From the IMG/VR virus record IMGVR_UViG_3300025131_000141, positions 1 through 38,675 of that record: DNA of 38,675 nt; one strand, 5' to 3'. A program made the position numbers and the translations under genes. The notes under the pieces are model-generated. The model did not search any database and had not been told where the DNA came from. It saw only the letters and a list, made by a program, of their open reading frames with translations. Positions 16,100 through 23,015 of the stretch are shown here, one piece after another (the first letter of the stretch is position 1; each line of letters starts with the position of its first letter). The DNA is from a virus.

Positions 16100-17022
16100 T
16101 CGTCTTCATACTCCTCTAGTCCCGCTACATTCTTGAGTAGTTCCATTGCCTTAGCCCGTATTACAGCGGGTGACGGCGGTTGTCCGCGCTGGACTATTCC
16201 CTCAATACGGGTGCAAGTAGCGTCAAGTAGTTCCTTAATTAGTGGCATGATTGAGGGTTGGCGCATACTGTCAGGCAATGGTTTCCAGAAGGCCCTCTCC
16301 CAATCTATACTACCATCACAAAATGACTTTCCATCCCAATACGCATACCTCCCATTTACGGCTTTTGCCAACTGAGATATCTCATAGAAGCACTTCACAT
16401 TAGGCTCCATGAAATCAGTGTGGAAACGTTCTATTGTATCATTAGGACCGGCTGAAGTGCTGTACCTATTACACTTCTCACACAGGTGGATTAGTTTATC
16501 TTTGTCAATTACGATTTTATAATCACAGTGAGTGCATTTCATAGTTTCATTTACCTCCTCAAGTGTCCAAGCATGATGGCATTTGCTACAACAGTAAATG
16601 GCTGGATTGTCTCTTGTTGGTAGAATAGTATCGAAACTAGTCGAACCACATGCATTGCATTTATTGCTTATAGATTCATCCTTCTTATTTTGACAGTCTA
16701 TCCGACCCTTAGAGCATGCTTTACAGAGATATTCTCTATTTGGTCCATTGGGCATACCGGTAGTCGCTGTTTCTCCACACTCGTAAGTGACCATTTTCTC
16801 AGTATCCTTTTTTAACCACACATTCTCGCAATGTTTGCAGTAACAAATTGTGGGCTCGAAGTCAACACGAGCGATAACGTCAACGTCAGGCGCACCACAT
16901 TTTGGGCATTTCATCGTCTCTTCCTTTTCATTTAGCCCTATAAACATACAAGTATGACAATAATCACCACCTACAGTTTGACTGCAATTAACTGAACCGC
17001 AAGACTGACACACAGTTATCAT
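16096..17022 (-). CDS. Multi-zinc-ribbon protein with internal duplication
   Basis: In this 308-residue protein the first about 185 residues carry roughly ten CxxC-type pairs: CQSC, CHTC, CPKC, CKHC, CKAC, CNAC, CSKC, CTHC and CEKC. Two units are clear internal duplicates: residues 38-69 (CPKCG...D.I...P.ICYCKHC..VW) and 122-152 (CNACG...D.I...P.IYCCSKC..AW). The C-terminal 110 residues have no cysteine array and include YAYWDGKSFCDGSIDWERAFW and a helical end. The upstream neighbour overlaps by 4 bases. A role in nucleic-acid or protein binding through metal ribbons is inferred; no enzyme motif was seen. Confidence 0.6.
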   Translation of the reverse strand: MITVCQSCGSVNCSQTVGGDYCHTCMFIGLNEKEETMKCPKCGAPDVDVIARVDFEPTICYCKHCENVWLKKDTEKMVTYECGETATTGMPNGPNREYLCKACSKGRIDCQNKKDESISNKCNACGSTSFDTILPTRDNPAIYCCSKCHHAWTLEEVNETMKCTHCDYKIVIDKDKLIHLCEKCNRYSTSAGPNDTIERFHTDFMEPNVKCFYEISQLAKAVNGRYAYWDGKSFCDGSIDWERAFWKPLPDSMRQPSIMPLIKELLDATCTRIEGIVQRGQPPSPAVIRAKAMELLKNVAGLEEYEDE

Positions 17023-17612
17023 ATCCTAGTCATCCTCTTGTATGTTTCCGCCATTGCTAAGCAATCAGTTAATACTGCGATTGGCCTCTCCCGAGCCACC
17101 TTCATCGTTACACAAAGATAACTGAAACTGAACTTAGGGAATGGTGTCTCTGTTGAGCGCAACCCTGCCTTATCATTTAGGAATTGCGCTGTTGCACACA
17201 GGCTACGTTCGTGAAAGAAAAGCCTGTCATAGTCATCTTTGAGCCAATTTCTTAGGAAAAGTGTTTCCATGTGGCTGTAGACTAGTGGTATGATTTTACG
17301 TGGATTACCGTTTTTATCAGTACCGATCCCCATTCTACGTATCCAGTTCTCAAATGTGTCAATTGCATCGATTGACTCTATCCCTAGTTCTAATGCCTCG
17401 TAAAGATCTGCTTTTTTGATTTTAGCTCGATGTGGATGATCAGGTGCCTTCAGCATACGAAAAGAAGACTTAGTCTTATTACGATCTAAGCCATCTTTTA
17501 ACATGAGACAACCTATCTCAAGAATCTCGTGGAGGAACGGATTTTCCCCTGTCGTTGTCATTGCTAGTGCTACAATCGGTCGTCCGTTCAGATGCTGCAT
17601 GAATTTGGGCAT
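17019..17612 (-). CDS. DEDD-exonuclease-like protein with lost catalytic residues
   Basis: This 197-residue protein has GGAGAG upstream of ATG 17612. The fold of a DnaQ/oligoribonuclease-type 3'-5' exonuclease is recognisable: VALAMTTTGENPFLHEILEIG in place of the usual 'valDtETTG..p..deIiEIG', then SHMETLFLRNWL for the ExoII block, FHERSLCATA, and ERPIAVLTDCLAMAETY for 'eRPHRAL.DclataE.Y'. The D and E of ExoI, the N and D of ExoII and the His of ExoIII are all replaced; only the ExoIII Asp remains. It is therefore probably a non-catalytic, nucleotide- or protein-binding derivative. The gene overlaps the upstream gene by 95 bases. Confidence 0.65.
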   Translation of the reverse strand: MPKFMQHLNGRPIVALAMTTTGENPFLHEILEIGCLMLKDGLDRNKTKSSFRMLKAPDHPHRAKIKKADLYEALELGIESIDAIDTFENWIRRMGIGTDKNGNPRKIIPLVYSHMETLFLRNWLKDDYDRLFFHERSLCATAQFLNDKAGLRSTETPFPKFSFSYLCVTMKVARERPIAVLTDCLAMAETYKRMTRI

Positions 17613-18069
17613 TACTCTTCTCTCCGTGCTCGTCGAACCAACGTAGGAACAAAAGATTACATATTACATGGGCCATAGTAGCAACCCCGCTCTTAGTATC
17701 TACACGTTCACCTTGCATGTAGGCACTAATGTGGCGCATTAAAGCACCTTCGTAACGCTCTATCCCTACCTCCATCCAGTTATTATCACTGTACTCGATT
17801 GCACCCAATGTGAGGACTTTGACTATTTCGTCGAGATAAGGCCAGAAGGGTTTCATCAGTTCCCATCTATTCTTGCCCTTATCGTGCTTGGTACCTAATG
17901 GTATCCCTCCTGCCCGCAGGTTGAGCGTGTCATTAGGGCCAAACTCTCCATCCGTGAACATTAGTCGCGCCGCCTTTTTCTCTTCATCTGTCATGGGCTT
18001 CCTAAACTCCTCTAGTGTCCGCTTATTCTCATCTAGGATGTGTTGTATGTATGGGTCTAGAGTGTGCAT
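17518..18069 (-). CDS. dATP/dGTP diphosphohydrolase-like protein (DUF5664)
   Basis: In this 183-residue protein, residues of about 60-150 match the pattern of the dATP/dGTP diphosphohydrolase-like DUF5664 family: KHDKGKNRWELM, LDEIVKVLTLGAIEYSDNNW, ERYEGALMRHISAYMQGE, D..SG.....AHVICNLLFL. The Glu, His and Asp positions of that domain are intact. Known relatives act on purine deoxynucleoside triphosphates and are common in phages. The C-terminal about 30 residues (Ser/Asp/Arg-rich) are encoded in the 95-base overlap with the downstream exonuclease-like gene. It probably tunes the nucleotide pool. Confidence 0.75.
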   Translation of the reverse strand: MHTLDPYIQHILDENKRTLEEFRKPMTDEEKKAARLMFTDGEFGPNDTLNLRAGGIPLGTKHDKGKNRWELMKPFWPYLDEIVKVLTLGAIEYSDNNWMEVGIERYEGALMRHISAYMQGERVDTKSGVATMAHVICNLLFLRWFDEHGEKSNAQIHAASERTTDCSTSNDNDRGKSVPPRDS

Positions 18070-18308
18070 GCGTCACCACAGTCAGCCTCCTCTTCCGTGG
18101 TATCGGAAACTACCTCTGCCAAACACTCATACCGTCTGCCTATCTTTGTTTCCTCCATCAATCTGATTGTATACCTGATGGTTAGGAGGGTGTAATGACA
18201 GGGCTGAATCAAATGGATAGCACTCATAGCAGCCCTGTGCTGCAAGTCTATCCGCTGTTCAACTGTCAACTCATCGGTAGTTATCTCTTTTCGGCCTATG
18301 TAGGTCAT
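18057..18308 (-). CDS. Small hypothetical protein
   Basis: This 83-residue protein starts at ATG 18308, coupled by ATGA to the upstream zinc-ribbon gene, and overlaps the DUF5664 gene by 13 bases. It contains two hydrophobic helical stretches (HRAAMSAIHLIQPCHYTLL, IRYTIRLMEE) and an acidic, Cys-containing end. No family was recognised. Confidence 0.5.
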   Translation of the reverse strand: MTYIGRKEITTDELTVEQRIDLQHRAAMSAIHLIQPCHYTLLTIRYTIRLMEETKIGRRYECLAEVVSDTTEEEADCGDACTL

Positions 18309-18502
18309 GAGAGTGGTGGTCCTCCAACTATGAAACCGTGTTTGTTAGGATGGCCTGCTTTACCACAGGCGCTACATTGATAGAATTTATTGTTGGCTAT
18401 ATGTTCATAATCATGGGTACAACGCTCTTGTACAAATTTGATTGTGTCATCACGTTGCTTGTTTGCGAAATCAAGTATTGCCTTGGCTGTGTATGGGGTC
18501 AA
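18305..18502 (-). CDS. Small zinc-ribbon protein (TTG start)
   Basis: The start is TTG at 18502, preceded by GGGGAGG with an 8-base gap; no in-frame ATG exists early enough, so a TTG start is supported. The protein (65 residues) has CTHDYEHIANNKFYQCSAC followed by GKAGHPNKHG, one CxH/CxxC metal site behind a helical N-terminus (KAILDFANKQRDDTIKFVQE). The same layout recurs in the two genes immediately upstream (57 and 68 residues), so the three look like diverged copies. It overlaps the 57-residue gene by 4 bases. Confidence 0.6.
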   Translation of the reverse strand: MTPYTAKAILDFANKQRDDTIKFVQERCTHDYEHIANNKFYQCSACGKAGHPNKHGFIVGGPPLS

Positions 18503-18672
18503 AAGTTATCCTCCCCTGTGATAGCAATTTCAGATGCATGGCAGATACTACAATAAACAGGATCACGTTCCCGATCCCACTTATGTGGACATAATTCCCA
18601 TATTCTATGTATTTCTTCCCAATGCTTTTTCCAAGCGTCTTTTTTTGCCTGTTTCACTTCTGCTTCCGTCAT
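18499..18672 (-). CDS. Small zinc-ribbon protein
   Basis: This 57-residue protein has an ATG at 18672 that overlaps the upstream stop by ATGA. A charged helix (EVKQAKKDAWKKHWEEIHRI) is followed by CPHKWDRERDPVYCSICHAS, a single zinc-binding site with the same helix-then-CxH...CxxC layout as its two neighbours. Confidence 0.6.
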   Translation of the reverse strand: MTEAEVKQAKKDAWKKHWEEIHRIWELCPHKWDRERDPVYCSICHASEIAITGEDNF

Positions 18673-18875
18673 GATTGCTTCCCCAATTTACGGACTGGGA
18701 TGATTTGACCGGCTTCATTAGCAACACCACATGCAGCACACACCTCACAAATGTAATATGTTTCCTGTGGGTACCATTCATGGCGACAGAGTTTCTGTAA
18801 CAACTGGAATAGTTCCTCGTGTTGCTTGTTGCTAAGGTCCATAATTTCCTTGATGTCGCATATCTCCAAACTCAT
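18669..18875 (-). CDS. Small zinc-ribbon protein
   Basis: This 68-residue protein starts at ATG 18875, one base after the primase-helicase stop, with AAGGTG upstream; an earlier in-frame ATG at 18902 lies inside the primase gene and is less likely. A helix (DIKEIMDLSNKQHEELFQLLQ) is followed by CRHEWYPQETYYICEVCAACG, again one Cys/His metal site. It is the first of three related ribbon genes. Confidence 0.6.
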   Translation of the reverse strand: MSLEICDIKEIMDLSNKQHEELFQLLQKLCRHEWYPQETYYICEVCAACGVANEAGQIIPVRKLGKQS

Positions 18876-18876
18876 A

Positions 18877-21537
18877 TCACACCTTAGATTTAAGAAACCC
18901 ATTAACTGGAATTAGTGACTTCTCGCCTATCTTTGACACGTTACAACTATGTGCTGTTCCTTTCGGTATGATGTTCCCAATATAATGACTACTGTCCTTA
19001 CCGCGGCCCTTAGGATACTTCTCTGGATTTAGCTCCTTACCGAACTTACGTTTCGTCCAGTTCAGTTCCGCAGTGGCGTCACTCGTCGCCAGGAAGAGGT
19101 CAAACAGATCACCATACTTAGTCGCCATGCCAGGAGCATATGAACATTGTTCCTCCAGGAATATCTCCACTTCGTTCCGATTCATGCCCTGTAATGCCTC
19201 CTTATGGGCACTTGTAATAGTAGGTAGATTAAGTCTACCAGTCGCTTCAGGCAGCTCAAGCCGCTGTATAGCGGCTAAGAAATCAGATGCTTCTTTCTCA
19301 AGTAACGATAGTAATGTTCGTTTGCTTATCTCCTCTGTTAGGTCATCCACAAAGATTATGACAATACGTGTATCACCTCTGAAGACTGGGCAGTAACTGT
19401 GATGATTTGCACACTGTACCCAATGCGTTGTATTCTTAGTATGGTAGGGGGCATGATACATCGGTCGAATCAATAGCTCCCTTCCTGTTACCCAATCTTT
19501 TATTCTATTGTGAGCGATCTTATTCGTTCCCAGATTAACCTCCTCTACTACACAAATGATTGCACCATCAAGTTCACCATTGAAATTGGAACTACTAGTT
19601 AAGGCTTGATCAGCGCGCTGATACCCTTTCGTCACTAAAAGTGATAGTGCCTCGTGAAAGATACTCTTTCCACTATTCTCTGGGCCATAAAAGAATAGAT
19701 AAGGTAGTGGCTCTGTGGGTTGCTGAAAGATACTCGCTATCCAACATTTAAGATAATCGCTCCCGGTTAGGATACCTGCATTTTGACACCACGCATTCTC
19801 TTTAACTGGACCGTCTAAATTTTCCCCACAGTGATCCAATATACGGAGCCAATTTGGGTAATTTAGTTCCTCTTCCTGTGTGGGGTGAAAACGAAATTGA
19901 GCAGCGTTAAAGTTCCATTCACGGTCACCAGGATACTCACTTTGAAAGGGCTTATTAACAAGTGACCATGGACGCTTAATCGCGTTACCGATGATTGACG
20001 TTACTTCATGGCTGTTTAATCCCTCCGCAGCTAGAGCTGCACGAATATGCACTAAGGGCTCACCTTTCCATGTTTCATCTGTGTGGATCATCCAGCCGGC
20101 GTCACTACCTGTTTGTTCAACGATGTGGCGTATGAAATCATCATAGTTCCCCATCTCTAATTCAGTTGAGGGTGATATCTGTGGTTTGGCGACTTTTGTC
20201 CATACTTTAGGCTTACGCAACCATGTCCCCATATCCTCTATTCTGTCATTCTTATCCCCTTCCACTTCAATGACTAATCGGCCATCCTTGGCTTGTTTGA
20301 GCTTAGTTTCACGTCCCTGCTGCCGCATTCCGACCTCAAAGAACACACCCATCATCTTCGCCGCAGCTGCCGCTGAATTAGTGTCCAAGAAGACGAAGCC
20401 ACCAGACGGATCTTCGATACCTTCGAATGCTTTGCATGTGGTTATGAAATCAGGCTCCCGATTATAAAAACATCTAGTCCATCCTTGACCGTCTTGATCC
20501 CACGATATGTCCTCCTGTACCCCCATACCGTATCTACGCACAACCCAAGCTCCCTTCCTAATGGGGAAGAGAAAGCAGTTGTGGGCGCTACTGTGGGAGC
20601 TATTGGTTCTGAATATACCCTTGAAAGAGAGTGCTGTGAAGGCATCGGCGAGATGTGACGTGTGCGTGACCAGCATATGGTGATCGCTATCCCACCACCA
20701 TACACATTCATTAGTATCTAACCATGCTATCAGTGCCTTGTGAGGTTCCTCAAGAGCCGCCTTAGTAAGTTGACCGTATAAGTCAGCAAAAGCAGTCTTA
20801 TTCTTAATTACACTAGGGGCATTCTTGCGTCGGTTACCCTTCACTACTTCGAGATGGTCACGCCAATTGATTGGAGGATCAATCTGCTCAGTTGATTCCT
20901 TCATCAATGTGAGTCCGTCGGTGCCAGCCATCTTTCTATGCCACACCCACAGAATACCGCCGCAAGCATCTACCTTCGACTGGAAGTCAATGGATGTAAG
21001 CGCTGCCAATTGACCAAGGACAGCCCTAGCCAGAGCAGCATGTTCAGTGTGGTTAACTGTAACATTGGGGTTGAGGTAGACGTAGATATGCAGGCCATTG
21101 CCAGAAGTAGATTTGCGAAGCTCAACCCAGGGTATATCAGATACGGCATCTATTATCTCCTTAATCTCTATATCGGTTAGCCCTTGCTTGTGACTGATTA
21201 TATCATCAAAATCAAAGGCTACCCACTCACTGCATTCCAATACCCAATTCCATCCTGTCAGACCTATGCCCTCAGCATGTACACTTAGGTCAAAGCGTAT
21301 TTCTGTATCAGTATATTCGGGTTCTGACATGGCCTTATACGGTATGCGTATCGGTTTCCATGTCGTTAAGTGGTCGGTCCATCCCTGCCACTTGTGTCCT
21401 AAATACTCGCCTTCAATACGCTCACCCTCACCTCGGGCTACATTTACCTGTACCTCCATTTCATGGCTATACTTCGATGCTAATTCAGGCAGTGTTTCAT
21501 TCTGTAAGAATAGCTGGATTGCCTTGGTCTTATTCAC
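18877..21537 (-). CDS. AEP-type primase fused to SF3/D5-like helicase
   Basis: This 886-residue protein has an N-terminal archaeo-eukaryotic-type primase: WVAFDFDDI (Asp109 and Asp111) and STSGNGLHIYVYL (145-156), the 'sG.G.H' motif of primase-polymerases. A long linker leads to a C-terminal ATPase with Walker A FYGPENSGKS (about 613-620), Walker B AIICVVEEVNL (about 660) and the sensor stretch CANHHSYCPVFRGDTRIVII, as in D5/SF3-type replication helicases. It therefore probably primes and unwinds phage DNA at the origin. It is the largest minus-strand gene and lies about 1 kb from the divergent control region. Confidence 0.85.
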   Translation of the reverse strand: MNKTKAIQLFLQNETLPELASKYSHEMEVQVNVARGEGERIEGEYLGHKWQGWTDHLTTWKPIRIPYKAMSEPEYTDTEIRFDLSVHAEGIGLTGWNWVLECSEWVAFDFDDIISHKQGLTDIEIKEIIDAVSDIPWVELRKSTSGNGLHIYVYLNPNVTVNHTEHAALARAVLGQLAALTSIDFQSKVDACGGILWVWHRKMAGTDGLTLMKESTEQIDPPINWRDHLEVVKGNRRKNAPSVIKNKTAFADLYGQLTKAALEEPHKALIAWLDTNECVWWWDSDHHMLVTHTSHLADAFTALSFKGIFRTNSSHSSAHNCFLFPIRKGAWVVRRYGMGVQEDISWDQDGQGWTRCFYNREPDFITTCKAFEGIEDPSGGFVFLDTNSAAAAAKMMGVFFEVGMRQQGRETKLKQAKDGRLVIEVEGDKNDRIEDMGTWLRKPKVWTKVAKPQISPSTELEMGNYDDFIRHIVEQTGSDAGWMIHTDETWKGEPLVHIRAALAAEGLNSHEVTSIIGNAIKRPWSLVNKPFQSEYPGDREWNFNAAQFRFHPTQEEELNYPNWLRILDHCGENLDGPVKENAWCQNAGILTGSDYLKCWIASIFQQPTEPLPYLFFYGPENSGKSIFHEALSLLVTKGYQRADQALTSSSNFNGELDGAIICVVEEVNLGTNKIAHNRIKDWVTGRELLIRPMYHAPYHTKNTTHWVQCANHHSYCPVFRGDTRIVIIFVDDLTEEISKRTLLSLLEKEASDFLAAIQRLELPEATGRLNLPTITSAHKEALQGMNRNEVEIFLEEQCSYAPGMATKYGDLFDLFLATSDATAELNWTKRKFGKELNPEKYPKGRGKDSSHYIGNIIPKGTAHSCNVSKIGEKSLIPVNGFLKSKV

Positions 21538-21800
21538 TTATGCCTCGATGCTTGCGCCTTCGCTTGAACTACAGGATTGCGAAAACCATGATTCTTGCCT
21601 CTCTTGAACCCTCTCCTCCTTCCTGTTTTCTTCTTTGCTGTGTAATGGCTTTTTGTCCAGTAGCCAACCAACCAACCCAACATAAAGACAGCCTGCTCTC
21701 TATTTACCTGGAATCTGTGCATGTAATCATTCACCAGATGATGACTAGGTTGGAATGATCGTGCCGCTGTCTCTAGTACGCCTAGCTCAGTTAAATTCAT
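21534..21800 (-). CDS. Small basic hypothetical protein
   Basis: This 88-residue protein has an ATG at 21800 that overlaps the upstream stop by 4 bases; the end overlaps the primase start in the same way. The N-terminal half is helical (HHLVNDYMHRFQVNREQAVFM). The C-terminal 35 residues are strongly basic (KKKTGRRRGFKRGKNHG), which suggests nucleic-acid binding. No family was recognised. Confidence 0.5.
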   Translation of the reverse strand: MNLTELGVLETAARSFQPSHHLVNDYMHRFQVNREQAVFMLGWLVGYWTKSHYTAKKKTGRRRGFKRGKNHGFRNPVVQAKAQASRHK

Positions 21801-21988
21801 GTGTTCACCTTTTGATCGGGTAATCTTTCCAATTCCTTCTTGGCCTCCTCTAATACATTACGAATTCGAGTAGTCCGCATAAATGTTTCATAATCAAGTT
21901 GTTTGACACCACCCCTGTGGTGGATAATAGGTACCACTTCATTGTCCAACTTACGCATAGTCGCTGTTACTTTACTTAGCGCGCTCAT
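21797..21988 (-). CDS. Small hypothetical protein
   Basis: This 63-residue protein has an AAGGAG seven bases before ATG 21988. It is mainly helical, with LDYETFMRTTRIRNVLEEAKKELERL. It overlaps the upstream gene by 17 bases and the downstream one by 4. No family was recognised. Confidence 0.5.
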   Translation of the reverse strand: MSALSKVTATMRKLDNEVVPIIHHRGGVKQLDYETFMRTTRIRNVLEEAKKELERLPDQKVNT

Positions 21989-22313
21989 CTTTGTACTCCT
22001 TGACTACAGAATCAAATTCATTCAGGACAGTCTCGATTAGTAGTTTCTTAAATTTGTCTCGTAACCATTGTGGGTCACGCAACTCAATGCAGGCCATCTG
22101 CCACCTGAAATTCAAACATAGATCAAGATAGCCAGTGGTAAAATGATGTTCAATAGCCTCCTTAATAGGACCTAATTGTTGCCATTTGGTATAGGTTATG
22201 TCATCAAGTTGCTCCTGAAGGGTATCAATGTGGGCCACCGCATTCTTTAGTTGATTACGTAATCGGAAGTTGCTCTCTTTTGCTCGTTGGTACTCAGTTA
22301 ATAGTTTCTTCAT
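21972..22313 (-). CDS. Hypothetical protein with N-terminal coiled coil
   Basis: In this 113-residue protein, residues 1-40 (EYQRAKESNFRLRNQLKNAV and onward to LQEQLDD) form a coiled coil. The rest is a mixed helical domain with KWQQLGPIKEAIEHHF and LRDPQWLRDKFKKLL. It overlaps the upstream gene by ATGA. No family was recognised; a small scaffold or regulator fits the heptad pattern. Confidence 0.5.
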   Translation of the reverse strand: MKKLLTEYQRAKESNFRLRNQLKNAVAHIDTLQEQLDDITYTKWQQLGPIKEAIEHHFTTGYLDLCLNFRWQMACIELRDPQWLRDKFKKLLIETVLNEFDSVVKEYKDERAK

Positions 22314-22504
22314 GGACGTTCTCCATGCAATATCTCCGCTACACGTTGGTTGATGTAGCTTCTGTTTATGTAATCACTCACGTGATGGTAAGACGATTTA
22401 CATGTAGGGATAGTCGGCCCACTGTATGGCAGACTGTACATCCTACGCATGTGCTCCTTCGTGTACGTGCGCCTCTTTTTAATAAGGTTAATGCACGCGC
22501 CCAT
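22310..22504 (-). CDS. First gene of the minus-strand operon, hypothetical
   Basis: This 64-residue protein is started at ATG 22504, with an ideal AGGAGG eight bases upstream; an in-frame GTG 39 bases earlier has no such site. It is basic, with INLIKKRRTYTKEHMRRMY and YHHVSDYINRSYINQRVAEI, which reads like a small DNA-binding domain. It is the first gene after the divergent control region, so a regulatory or early role is plausible but unproven. Confidence 0.5.
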   Translation of the reverse strand: MGACINLIKKRRTYTKEHMRRMYSLPYSGPTIPTCKSSYHHVSDYINRSYINQRVAEILHGERP

Positions 22505-22556
22505 AATCAATTCCTCCTGTTCTACTTTATCCAACTGTAGCACGCGACGACAGAGG

Positions 22557-22570
22557 TGATTGTGTAATCA
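22557..22570. promoter_or_regulatory. Palindromic operator site 1
   Basis: TGATT GTGT AATCA, outside the left arm of the inverted repeat, on the side of the minus-strand operon. Confidence 0.75.
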
Positions 22571-22581
22571 AAAGCGCAGAC

Positions 22582-22595
22582 TGATTACGAAATCA
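22582..22595. promoter_or_regulatory. Palindromic operator site 2
   Basis: TGATT ACGA AATCA, 25 bases from site 1 and 23 bases from the left arm. Confidence 0.75.
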
Positions 22596-22618
22596 AATGC
22601 TGACATTTATTAGCTAGT

Positions 22619-22860
22619 AAATGATTTGATTACACGGCGTGTAGGACTTTTACCTACTATATTCCCAAAAAACCGAAAAACGGAACTATGTAGTTCCTAA
22701 TACTTCTCCAGCACTCTCTTTTCTATCTCTCTATTATGTAGTAGGACTATATTTCCTTTGTAGTAAAGTATGTAAGTAAGAATAGAAGAAAGTCCGATTT
22801 TGCGGCTTTTTGGGAATATAGTGGTATGTAGGTTGAAAGCGTCGTGTAATCAAATCATTT
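22619..22860. repeat. Large imperfect inverted repeat (about 240 bp)
   Basis: The outer arms are perfect: AAATGATTTGATTACACG at 22619-22636 and its reverse complement at 22843-22860. Inner arms at 22651-22675 and 22803-22826 share ACTATATTCCCAAAAA and nearby CCG...CGG blocks, at almost the same distance from the outer arms (20 and 21 bases). Between them lie about 125 A+T-rich bases with no gene and a small palindrome, GGAACTATGTAGTTCC (22682-22697). Each inner arm carries an outward-facing TATAGT that could be a -10 element. Confidence 0.85.
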
Positions 22861-22870
22861 TCGACATTAT

Positions 22871-22884
22871 TGATTATGCAATCA
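22871..22884. promoter_or_regulatory. Palindromic operator site 3
   Basis: TGATT ATGC AATCA, 10 bases after the right arm. Together with the preceding T, TTGATT (22870-22875) followed after 17 bases by TGTAAT could alternatively be read as a weak sigma70-like promoter. Confidence 0.75.
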
Positions 22885-22886
22885 CT

Positions 22887-22900
22887 TGATTCTGTAATCA
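22887..22900. promoter_or_regulatory. Palindromic operator site 4
   Basis: TGATT CTGT AATCA, starting 16 bases after site 3, with the same symmetrical core. Confidence 0.75.
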
Positions 22901-22913
22901 CTTATTAACCTGG

Positions 22914-22927
22914 TGATTATGTAATCA
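22914..22927. promoter_or_regulatory. Palindromic operator site 5
   Basis: TGATT ATGT AATCA, between site 4 and the minigene SD. Confidence 0.75.
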
Positions 22928-22950
22928 AGTAAGTACATAGGAGGAACCTA

Positions 22951-22959
22951 ATGCGTTGA
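22951..22959 (+). other. Met-Arg-stop minigene in the leader of the ParB-like gene
   Basis: A perfect AGGAGG (22939-22944) stands six bases before ATG CGT TGA, a two-codon reading frame. A second Met-Arg-stop (ATG AGG TGA) follows at 22968-22976 without its own SD. They lie in the leader of the gene that starts at 23016 and could act as a translational or drop-off control element. Confidence 0.45.
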
Positions 22960-22986
22960 TACTTACGATGAGGTGAGTGTGAGTGT

Positions 22987-23000
22987 TGATTGTGTAATCA
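22987..23000. promoter_or_regulatory. Palindromic operator site 6
   Basis: TGATT GTGT AATCA, ending one base before the AAGGAG that serves the ParB-like gene, so a bound protein could block translation signals or the leader. Confidence 0.75.
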
Positions 23001-23015
23001 GAAGGAGAGAGAACG

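Larger units (their letters stand above)
22505..23015. promoter_or_regulatory. Divergent control region between the two operons
   Basis: These 511 bases carry no gene longer than a dipeptide. They separate the minus-strand operon (starts at 22504) from the ParB-like gene (starts at 23016). The region holds a large inverted repeat (22619-22860), six palindromes TGATT-N4-AATCA, an A+T-rich middle, two Met-Arg-stop minigenes and a perfect SD before each flanking gene. The arrangement fits a bidirectional promoter and possibly a replication origin or partition site. Confidence 0.75.

Noticed and set aside
22557-23000. Regularly repeated short palindromes that could look like a CRISPR array
   Set aside because: The repeats are only 14 bp, have unequal spacing (16 to about 290 bases) and no uniform spacers, and no cas gene is present. 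They fit operator sites.
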